From NCBI GenBank assembly GCA_964506685.1, contig CAZDMQ010000032.1:1-36681 (forward strand): a stretch of 36,681 nt of DNA, given 5' to 3'. Made by a program: the position numbers and the translations under genes. Positions 30,527-36,681 of the stretch are shown here, one piece after another. Numbering within the stretch: position 1 is the stretch's first letter; every line of letters begins with the position of its first letter. The notes under the pieces were generated by a model. That model ran no database searches and was not told where the DNA came from. It worked only from the letters and a program-made list of their open reading frames with translations. The DNA is from UBA5336 sp964506685 (GTDB lineage: Bacteria; Pseudomonadota; Alphaproteobacteria; Caulobacterales; Hyphomonadaceae).

Positions 30527-31285
30527 TCACAGCTGGCTGTTGGGCTTCAGCCAGCGCGCGCGCATCGCCTCGATCTCTTCCGCAGTCCAGAAATGCTGTG
30601 CAAAGGGACTGCCATAGATCTTGTCCAGCAGCGGTGCATCGAACCGTGCGAGACGGCGCACCGTGTCATAGTCGTCGCTGTAGGCCTTGGTCGTAGCCTC
30701 ATTGGCCCGCAAGACCCTGACCGGAAAACCGAGGACGCGGGTCAGGACGTTCGACTTGACCTCGTCCGGTGTGTCCACGCGGAAGATAACGATGCGCTGA
30801 TGGTGGCTGAGCTGGTACCCCTTGTCAGGGTGGAAGCGTCCGTCGTGGATGTCGATGTCGAGAAACCGGCGATACTCCCTGTCATACCACTGAATCGGAA
30901 AGGTATGCGGATAGCGGTCCATGAAATCGTCGAGCAGGGCTTCTGCTTCGGCATTGCCGCCCCCTTCCAGCGAATCGATGAAGCGTCCGAGGTTCTGGAA
31001 ATAGGCCGAGATGTTACGCGCGATGGGGTCACGCACGAGGGAGATGTACACGCAGCGCTGGGGAACGGTGATGTCCCGGGTCTTCCACGCCATGGACACG
31101 CAGACATGCGGGTTGGGAAACCGGTCCTCCTGCAGCGCTGTTTGCATTTCCCGTTTCAGTTTCGCTTCATCCAGGGTGTGAATGTCGTGAACCAGCCGGC
31201 CCTTGCGACGGATGGCGGTGCTGATGGCCGACGAGGCCACCTTGCCCATGGTGTAGACGACTGGGATCGGTAGGATTGGTTTCAT
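30527..31285 (-). CDS. Sulfotransferase-like / putative capsular polysaccharide synthesis protein
   Basis: A 252-aa protein with the two nucleotide-binding signatures of PAPS-dependent sulfotransferases: a 5'-phosphosulphate loop-like VVYTMGKVASSAI at residues 9-21 and a 3'-phosphate motif VRDPIARNISAYF at 84-96. This combination is found in the group annotated as putative capsular polysaccharide synthesis protein. The rest (FMDRYPHTFPIQWYDREYR, DIDIHDGRF, LSHHQRIVIFRVD) fits that group. It would be cytoplasmic. It is the last gene of the exporter operon on the minus strand, 60 nt after the methyltransferase, so it may sulphate a lipid-linked glycan before export. Confidence 0.8.
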   Translation of the reverse strand: MKPILPIPVVYTMGKVASSAISTAIRRKGRLVHDIHTLDEAKLKREMQTALQEDRFPNPHVCVSMAWKTRDITVPQRCVYISLVRDPIARNISAYFQNLGRFIDSLEGGGNAEAEALLDDFMDRYPHTFPIQWYDREYRRFLDIDIHDGRFHPDKGYQLSHHQRIVIFRVDTPDEVKSNVLTRVLGFPVRVLRANEATTKAYSDDYDTVRRLARFDAPLLDKIYGSPFAQHFWTAEEIEAMRARWLKPNSQL

Positions 31286-31345
31286 TTCATCACATTATGG
31301 GGGCATGCTGGACGGCTCACTGCCGAGTCGCCAGGCGCCTGCGAG

Positions 31346-32539
31346 TTAGTGTTTGATGAATTCCATCGCGAGATAGGCGCGGGAGTCGAACAGCGCGCGG
31401 CGAAGGGTCAGGCCGAACAGATCGGCGGTGAAGTCACCGGTATCGTCAAACCCCTCATCGAGAAAATCAAGCGGCCGCAGGCGCGCGGTCAGGCTCCTGG
31501 CAGGCCGCACCAGTCGGCGCAGTGCTGAGCCGAGATCATAGCGCCGCGAGATGGGGGTCACGACGTCCAGGTTGAAATCGATGCGGGCGTGCTCGTGGCG
31601 GATCTCGGCCTCGATGGCGCTTGCATAGTCGGTGCCGCCATTGGCGATGAAACAGGAGAAGGGGCTGACCATGAGCGCATGCTGGTCGGCAACCATGAAT
31701 GGGGCGATGACGAAGCGTCCGCCGCGGACAAGGACACGTTCGACCTCGGCAATGGCCCGGCGGTCGGCCAGCCCCGGAAGCCGCTCGAACCGGTTATGAG
31801 CCACCACCAGATCGACACTCTCATCGTCGAACAGGCCCAGTTCGAAAGGTGGCGCGCCGAGGCGCCAGATACCGGGTTCGGCGGCACTGAGCCCGTCGGC
31901 GAAGGTGTCGTTCACCACACAGACTTCGGCGTCGGGATGCCGGGCAACAAGAAACCGCGCGAATTCGGTACCGGACGCGCCGAAATCAATGATCCGTTCC
32001 GCCCCCAGGGCGCGCGCGGTCTCGAGGCTGTGATACCATAGGCCGTAACGGAGGAAGACCGTATCCCCACTCGCCCCGCCGCGTTGGGCGAAGGCTTCGG
32101 CCTCGGCATCACCGGCGAGTTCGGCGAGCAGTGCGGCGGGGTCGATCAGGGCCGGTTCGACAAGCTGGCCATCGGCTTCCCAGGCCGGCTTGAACATCCG
32201 CGGCGAGATCACCGTGCCTTCATGCGCGCGCACCTGCTCGAGGATCGGACCGGGTATCATCGGGATGTACTGGCCCGTTTCCTTCACGAACTCCCTGAGC
32301 CCGGGGATCGTATGCCAGCCTTCGGGCCGCACCTGCCTGGCGAGCTGCTCATAGGTCGAGACAATGGCGATGAGCCAGCGCGATGAGCCCTCGGGTCCGG
32401 CGGCAGCGATTGCAGCCCGCATGGCCGGCACATCGACCCGTCCCGCCAGCCCTGGAACACGGGGAAGCGGGACAGCCCGTGTCCGCAGCGGCGCTAGCAG
32501 GGCCGACAGGCCCGGGAGTTTCTCCACCAGACGGTTCAT
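31346..32539 (-). CDS. SAM-dependent methyltransferase of the exporter operon
   Basis: A 397-aa protein with a class I methyltransferase fold in its middle: motif I RIIDFGASGTEFARFL, then VCVVNDTFADGL, motif II region ESVDLVVAHNRFERLP, and EVERVLVRGGRFVIAPF. The N-terminal 150 residues and C-terminal 100 residues are not recognised. The start is placed at ATG 32539 (MNRLVEKLPGLSALL) because a strong AGGAGG lies upstream at 32551-32556; the ATG at 32560 would put that site inside the coding sequence. The acceptor may be the exported polysaccharide, a sugar or a protein. The place between the ATPase and the sulfotransferase-like gene favours glycan modification. Confidence 0.8.
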   Translation of the reverse strand: MNRLVEKLPGLSALLAPLRTRAVPLPRVPGLAGRVDVPAMRAAIAAAGPEGSSRWLIAIVSTYEQLARQVRPEGWHTIPGLREFVKETGQYIPMIPGPILEQVRAHEGTVISPRMFKPAWEADGQLVEPALIDPAALLAELAGDAEAEAFAQRGGASGDTVFLRYGLWYHSLETARALGAERIIDFGASGTEFARFLVARHPDAEVCVVNDTFADGLSAAEPGIWRLGAPPFELGLFDDESVDLVVAHNRFERLPGLADRRAIAEVERVLVRGGRFVIAPFMVADQHALMVSPFSCFIANGGTDYASAIEAEIRHEHARIDFNLDVVTPISRRYDLGSALRRLVRPARSLTARLRPLDFLDEGFDDTGDFTADLFGLTLRRALFDSRAYLAMEFIKH

Positions 32540-32550
32540 CTGGACATCTT

Positions 32551-32556
32551 CCTCCT
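32551..32556 (-). promoter_or_regulatory. Ribosome-binding site deciding the methyltransferase start
   Basis: AGGAGG on the minus strand, 11 nt before the ATG at 32539. It overlaps codons of the longer alternative start at 32560, which argues for the shorter protein. Confidence 0.6.
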
Positions 32557-32648
32557 GCATGTGGCCGCCGGCGGCGATTTCAGCCCGGGGTTGTTCCGAA
32601 ATAGCCCGCCCCGCCCGGGCGAAAAAGGGCGCATCAGAATATCCCCGG

Positions 32649-34040
32649 CTACTCGGCGGCGCCGCTTGGCGGCTTGTCCTGCGACTGACGTCGCACACTC
32701 CATTCGCCGCGCAGGGCGACGGGCCCCCAGCTCTCCCTGTCGCGATTGATGAGTAACGGCCGGATATTCGCCCGGTAGAGGGTCTGGCTTTCCTGCAGGA
32801 TACGCAGTTCGACATTGTAGTGGCCATTGGCGAGCGGCGTGGTGTCCAGCGTCAGGTTGACCTCGACAAAGCCGCGAACCCCTGTCCGCGCGCGGATCGA
32901 GGTGTGACCGACGCGGTTATAGTCCCGATCGGTCAGGTAGACCACCACGCGCACAAGTTCCCGCGGCGGGTTCGGGTGAAAGTCGGCACGAACGGTCAGC
33001 TGCGCCGTTTCGTTCTCCTCGAAGGTCTCGACCGGTTCGCCAAGCTGGTTGCACCAGACCGTGCTGACATCCCTGAGTATGTCGTTGTTGACGTAGACAT
33101 GTTCCTGGGTCTCGCCGTCGCGGGTGGCCGGAACCGCCGGCGCATTCGCGCTCGCACCGCCCTTGCTCACCCCGGAGTTGCCTGCCCCGCTCGCCTGCGC
33201 AGACGCATCGGTAGGGGCCTCGGGCGCCGCTGCCGAGGCCGCCTTGCGCCGGGCCGCGCGCTCGGCCGCCCGCTTCGCCTCGTCGGACTCTTCGGCCTCC
33301 AGATAGGCCTGCACCGCATCCTGGGCCATGCCTGCAAACACCATCTTCCCCTTGTCGAGGATGACGCCGAACTCGCAGAATTGCGACAGTGTTCCGGTGG
33401 AATGGGTGCACAACACGATGGCGCACTGGTGGCGGATCCGTGACATGTGGTCGAGGCATTTCTGCCGGAACCGCGCATCACCCACCCCAATCACCTCGTC
33501 GATCAGCAGGATGTCCGGATCGGTGAGGATGTTCACGGCAAAGGCCAGCCGCATCTTCATCCCCATGCTGTAGGTGACGAAGGGCGCGTCGATGAACGGC
33601 TCGATTTCCGCGAAATCGATCATTTCCTCGCACTTGCGTGCAATTTCCCGGCTCGGCAGGCCGCGCAACCGGCAGCCGAGAACAATGTTCTCCCGTCCAC
33701 TCAGCAGGGGCTGGAAACCCGCCGTGAGATTGATCAGCTCGGCCACCCGCCCGCGCATGGTCAGCGCGCCATGGTCGAGGTCCATGTGACCGGCGAGAAC
33801 CTGCAGCAATGTGCTCTTGCCCGCCCCATTTCGGCCGAGCAGGCCAACCGACTGGCCGCGATCGAGGCTGAGAAAGATCCCTTCAAGCGCCCAGTATTCG
33901 TGCTCTTCGAGCAGGCCCCGATGCGGCGGGTGACCGATGGCCGAGCGAAAGATCGATCGTGACAGGCGTTTGCGGTTCGAGGCGACGGTCCGGGAGAACT
34001 TCTTCCAGCCATTGTCCAGTTCGATCAGCGGTTGTTCCAT
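32649..34040 (-). CDS. Polysaccharide ABC exporter ATP-binding protein (Wzt-like) with C-terminal glycan-binding domain
   Basis: A 463-aa ATPase of the Wzm/Wzt class that exports completed lipid-linked polysaccharide across the inner membrane. Walker A GRNGAGKST is at 69-77, signature YSMGMKMRLAF at 157-167, Walker B LLIDE at 178-182 (followed by VIGVGDARF), and switch H213. A charged Ala-rich linker at about 250-310 joins a beta-rich domain at about 315-440 (ENETAQLTVRADFHPNPPRE, ANGHYNVELRI) like Wzt-C, which in O-antigen systems recognises the modified non-reducing end of the glycan. The ATG at 34040 is used; the open frame goes further but into the permease gap. The permease is 31 nt upstream. 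Confidence 0.92.
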   Translation of the reverse strand: MEQPLIELDNGWKKFSRTVASNRKRLSRSIFRSAIGHPPHRGLLEEHEYWALEGIFLSLDRGQSVGLLGRNGAGKSTLLQVLAGHMDLDHGALTMRGRVAELINLTAGFQPLLSGRENIVLGCRLRGLPSREIARKCEEMIDFAEIEPFIDAPFVTYSMGMKMRLAFAVNILTDPDILLIDEVIGVGDARFRQKCLDHMSRIRHQCAIVLCTHSTGTLSQFCEFGVILDKGKMVFAGMAQDAVQAYLEAEESDEAKRAAERAARRKAASAAAPEAPTDASAQASGAGNSGVSKGGASANAPAVPATRDGETQEHVYVNNDILRDVSTVWCNQLGEPVETFEENETAQLTVRADFHPNPPRELVRVVVYLTDRDYNRVGHTSIRARTGVRGFVEVNLTLDTTPLANGHYNVELRILQESQTLYRANIRPLLINRDRESWGPVALRGEWSVRRQSQDKPPSGAAE

Positions 34041-34071
34041 GGGACAATAGGCACCTGCGTCGCCGGGTGGG

Positions 34072-34896
34072 TCAGCGCGACAGGCTCTCCTTGATCTGCG
34101 GCTCGGTCGCATACAGCGTCCGTGCGCCGAGAATGAACAGCAGGGGCGTGGCAAGGGTCAGACCCGCCAGCACCAAGGGGTAGGCGGTGACACCCGTGAC
34201 GGCAAGGTCTCGAAATGCGCCGATGAACACGGCCAGCGGATTGAACCGGTAAAGCGCATCGGAGCCGGCGATTTCCGGCACGGTCCAGATGACGCCGCTG
34301 AAGAAGATCGCATAGCGAAAGAAGATGTCGAGCAGGTGCCGCACGTCGGGAATGGCGATGATGATCGGCACGAGAATCAGGCCGAGGCTCAAGCCGAACA
34401 GGGTCATTACCAGCAATACAAGAAGCGACATGCCTATGCCGGCCGGCGAATAGGTCCCGACGACGAACAGGAGAATGAAACAGGCTGCGAGCCGAATGAG
34501 TGTTTCGAGGGCGACCGTCCCGAACCCTGAGACGACCGCTGCGACCAGCGGGAATGTCGAGCCAAGGACGAGGGACTTGTAGGTGTTGACGGATTCGAAC
34601 GGCGTCAGCATGGCAGCGCGGATCAGCAGCCAGGGCATCACCCCCATGACCACGAACACCGCCGGGTGCATGGCATCGGGATCGGCGTTCGGATCCGTGA
34701 TGACGGTCCGGACGAGAATATAGGCACTGATCGGCAGCAACGGCATCGCAAACGCCCAGAGGGCGCCGAGCACGTTCTTGCGCTGGGGGGCGAAGAAATT
34801 GTTCCAGAAGACCGAGAGGATCTGCCGGCGATGCCTGGCGATCTCCGACAGGACCCGGCCGGTTGCCCGCAGCGGGCCGACCTTGTAGCGCGGCAT
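34072..34896 (-). CDS. Polysaccharide ABC exporter permease (Wzm-like, ABC-2 type)
   Basis: A 274-aa inner-membrane permease with about six hydrophobic segments (ALWAFAMPLLPISAYILV, AVFVVMGVMPWLLIRAAM, LAACFILLFVVGTYS, MSLLVLLVMTLFGLSLGLIL, YAIFFSGVIW, LVLAGLTLATPLLFILGA). The cytoplasmic N-terminus VLSEIARHRRQILSVFWNNF is typical of ABC-2 polysaccharide exporters. RYAIFFSGVIWTVPEI and RFNPLAVFIGAFRDL match the class. The ATG at 34896 (MPRYKVGPLRA) is preferred; a GTG at 34953 is possible. It forms the channel for the ATPase that follows. Confidence 0.9.
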   Translation of the reverse strand: MPRYKVGPLRATGRVLSEIARHRRQILSVFWNNFFAPQRKNVLGALWAFAMPLLPISAYILVRTVITDPNADPDAMHPAVFVVMGVMPWLLIRAAMLTPFESVNTYKSLVLGSTFPLVAAVVSGFGTVALETLIRLAACFILLFVVGTYSPAGIGMSLLVLLVMTLFGLSLGLILVPIIIAIPDVRHLLDIFFRYAIFFSGVIWTVPEIAGSDALYRFNPLAVFIGAFRDLAVTGVTAYPLVLAGLTLATPLLFILGARTLYATEPQIKESLSR

Positions 34897-35102
34897 CGCC
34901 CTCGGGCCCTTTATGGAGGCAAGATCACTCAAGCGAAACACCCGGCACAACACGCAACAAATGATGGGCGCGCACCCGGCTCCGGCAATGGCCGCATCCG
35001 GGCACGCTCCAACGGGTCCTGAATGCCATGATCCTCTGGCGGCGGCAATGCGAGCCGCACACCCTCAGAGGACGTTGGACGGGAGGCCGGCAAGCAGGAC
35101 CC

Positions 35103-35126
35103 GCCGGCCTTTTCGGCAAGGCCGGC
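35103..35126. terminator. Perfect 9-bp hairpin without U-tract
   Basis: GCCGGCCTT and AAGGCCGGC pair around TTCGGC. It lies about 85 nt after the dnaK stop on the minus strand. No T-run follows on either strand, so it may be a Rho-dependent end signal, an RNA-stabilising stem or neither. Confidence 0.35.
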
Positions 35127-35166
35127 CCGGGAAGGTATCTGCCCGCCTTGTCCAGCCCGCGTTGCC

Positions 35167-35194
35167 GGCCAGGGACCCAAAGGTCCGGCTGGCC
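35167..35194 (-). terminator. Hairpin just after dnaK
   Basis: GGCCAG/CTGGCC (6 bp) and GGACC/GGTCC (5 bp) form one stem with a 2-nt bulge and a 4-nt loop, 15 nt after the dnaK stop. It is a candidate end signal for dnaK without a U-tract. If transcription stops here, the usual downstream dnaJ is not coupled. Confidence 0.45.
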
Positions 35195-35209
35195 AGGGTG
35201 TCGGTCCGA

Positions 35210-36681
35210 TCAGGCCGAGCGCTTCTCGTCATCGACCTCTTCATAATCGGCATCGACAACATCCTCGTCGGCCGCAGCATCCGCAGCGGCGTCGGCATGG
35301 GCCTCGGCCTCCTGCTGGGACGCATAGATCGCCTCGCCCAGCTTCATGGCGGCGGTCATCAGGGCCTGCGTCGCGGACTGGATTTCGCCGGTATTGTCGC
35401 CTTCAGCCGCCGTCCGGAGAGACCCGATCGCCGTCTCGATCTCCGATTTCACGTCAGCGGAGACCTTCTCGCCATGCTCGGCGAGCTGGTTCTCGGTCTG
35501 CGCGACGAGGGCCTCTGCATGGTTCTTCGCCTCGGCAAGTTCCCGGCGCTGCTTGTCGGCTTCGGCATTCTGCTCGGCGTCTTCCATCATCTTGCGGATA
35601 TCGTCCTCGGAGAGCCCGCCGTCGGCCTGGATGGTGATCTGCTGCTCCTTGCCGGTCGCCTTGTCCTTCGCGGAGACCGACACGATGCCGTTCGCATCGA
35701 TGTCGAAGGTGACCTCGATCTGCGGCAGGCCGCGCGGCGCCGGAGCGATTCCCTCGAGATTGAACAGGCCGAGCAGCTTGTTGTCAGCGGCCATCTCGCG
35801 TTCGCCCTGGACGACCTTGATCGTCACCGCCGGCTGGTTGTCCTCGGCCGTCGAGAAGATCTGCGATCGCTTCGTCGGGATCGTGGTATTGCGGTCGATG
35901 AGGCGGGTGAACACGCCGCCCAGCGTCTCGATGCCCAGCGAAAGCGGGGTCACGTCGAGCAGCACCACGTCCTTGACATCGCCCTGCAGAACGCCGCCCT
36001 GAATGGCCGCGCCGATGGCGACCACCTCGTCGGGATTGACGCCCTTGTGCGGCTCCTTGCCGAAGAATTTCTTCACCGCCTCCTGCACCGCCGGCATGCG
36101 CGTCATGCCGCCGACGAGCACGACCTCATCGATCTGCCCGGCAGACTTGCCCGCATCCTGCAATGCCTTCCGGCAGGGCTCGATGGTGCGCTTGATGAGG
36201 TCCTCGACCAGGCCCTCGAAGGTCGCCCGGGTGAGCTTCATGTTGAGGTGTTTCGGTCCCGAGGCATCGGCCGTGATGAAGGGGAGATTGACCTCGTATG
36301 TGCTTGTCGAGGACAGTTCCTTCTTGGCCTTTTCGGCCTCTTCCTTGAGACGCTGAAGGGCGAGCTTGTCGGCCTTGAGGTCGATGCCCCGCTCCTTCTT
36401 GAACTCGGCTGCCAGGTGATCGACGATCCGCAGGTCGAAATCCTCGCCGCCCAGGAAGGTGTCGCCATTGGTCGAGAGCACCTCGAACACGCCGTCACCG
36501 ATTTCGAGCAGGGAGACGTCGAACGTGCCGCCGCCGAGGTCATAGACCGCGATCACCTTGCTTTCGCCCTTGTCGAGGCCATAGGCGAGGGCAGCGGCGG
36601 TCGGCTCGTTGATGATCCGCAGCACGTCGAGCCCGGCGATCTTGCCGGCATCCTTGGTGGCCTGGCGCTGGCTGTCATTGA
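35210..36681 (-). CDS. dnaK: Chaperone DnaK (Hsp70), N-terminus outside the window
   Basis: DnaK is the main ATP-driven Hsp70 chaperone. About 490 residues are present and the frame is open to the window edge (NDSQRQATKDAGKIAGLDV), so about the first 150 residues are missing. Visible blocks are RIINEPTAAALAYGLDKGE, VYDLGGGTFDVSLLEIGDG, VVLVGGMTRMPAVQEAVKKF, the linker DVVLLDVTPLSLGIETLGG, the substrate domain (VTFDIDANGIVSVSAKDKAT) and an acidic C-terminus with the EEVDD-type tail (DYEEVDDEKRSA). Downstream in the same direction is a polysaccharide exporter, not dnaJ. Confidence 0.98.
   Translation of the reverse strand, partial: NDSQRQATKDAGKIAGLDVLRIINEPTAAALAYGLDKGESKVIAVYDLGGGTFDVSLLEIGDGVFEVLSTNGDTFLGGEDFDLRIVDHLAAEFKKERGIDLKADKLALQRLKEEAEKAKKELSSTSTYEVNLPFITADASGPKHLNMKLTRATFEGLVEDLIKRTIEPCRKALQDAGKSAGQIDEVVLVGGMTRMPAVQEAVKKFFGKEPHKGVNPDEVVAIGAAIQGGVLQGDVKDVVLLDVTPLSLGIETLGGVFTRLIDRNTTIPTKRSQIFSTAEDNQPAVTIKVVQGEREMAADNKLLGLFNLEGIAPAPRGLPQIEVTFDIDANGIVSVSAKDKATGKEQQITIQADGGLSEDDIRKMMEDAEQNAEADKQRRELAEAKNHAEALVAQTENQLAEHGEKVSADVKSEIETAIGSLRTAAEGDNTGEIQSATQALMTAAMKLGEAIYASQQEAEAHADAAADAAADEDVVDADYEEVDDEKRSA

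Larger units (their letters stand above)
34897..35209. other. Intergenic region between dnaK and the exporter operon
   Basis: About 313 nt with no credible gene. It contains two hairpins (35103-35126 and 35167-35194) after dnaK and presumably the promoter of the exporter operon; no clear -35/-10 pair was identified. Confidence 0.5.

Noticed and set aside
1..36681. CRISPR array, prophage, insertion-sequence transposase, rRNA
   Set aside because: No regularly spaced repeats, phage or transposase proteins or rRNA-like sequence were seen.

Overview
The window is a GC-rich chromosomal stretch that reads like an alphaproteobacterium of the stalked or budding, CtrA-regulated lineage (Caulobacterales, Maricaulales or Hyphomonadales type). 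The evidence is a near-canonical CtrA, its phosphotransferase ChpT, GANTC (CcrM-type) sites beside both genes, a miaB-phoH-ybeY-corC-lnt-xre block in alphaproteobacterial order, and high GC with AT-rich gene starts. The genus is an inference. A run of 10 Ns at 617-626 shows that this is a draft scaffold, and both window ends cut genes (miaB on the left, dnaK on the right).

Layout. 1-5687 (+) is the tRNA/ribosome-maturation and envelope block: miaB (interrupted), phoH, ybeY, corC, lnt and an XRE regulator, mostly with overlapping start/stop codons. 5734-7115 (-) holds two secreted proteins of unknown function that share a similar mature start. 7336-8951 (+) is a membrane-anchored ParA-like ATPase overlapping a small unknown partner. 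9090-11023 (+) is fabI, a small membrane protein and an iodotyrosine-dehalogenase-like nitroreductase. 11027-13589 (-) is uridine kinase flanked by two CAP/SCP proteins, one with an intact CAP tetrad and one that has lost half of it. 13792-16263 (-) is rpsO-pnp with a terminator between the two genes and another after pnp. 16548-19124 (-) is a TonB-dependent receptor. 19473-24518 (-) is a cell-cycle and motility cluster: chpT, a CheY-like regulator, cheR, flhF-like, flhG-like and ctrA. 24615-28867 (-) is ydbH-ynbE-ydbL plus a small membrane protein, an envelope lipid-bridge operon. 29071-30483 (+) is an M23 peptidase. 30527-34896 (-) is an ABC-type polysaccharide exporter (Wzm/Wzt-like) followed by a methyltransferase and a sulfotransferase-like protein. 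35210-36681 (-) is the C-terminal three quarters of DnaK.

How the parts fit. Most of the window is housekeeping or envelope biology. ChpT relays phosphate from CckA to CtrA, and CtrA typically drives flagellar genes; here the two lie 3.7 kb apart with flagellar-placement genes between them. The exporter operon looks like a system in which the glycan end is modified and then recognised by the C-terminal domain of the ATPase.

The least explained items are the miaB interruption, the membrane-anchored ParA pair, the secreted pair at 5734-7115, the FlhF-like protein with a broken GTPase site, and the methyltransferase/sulfotransferase exporter unit. All functional calls come from reading motifs; no database search was run.
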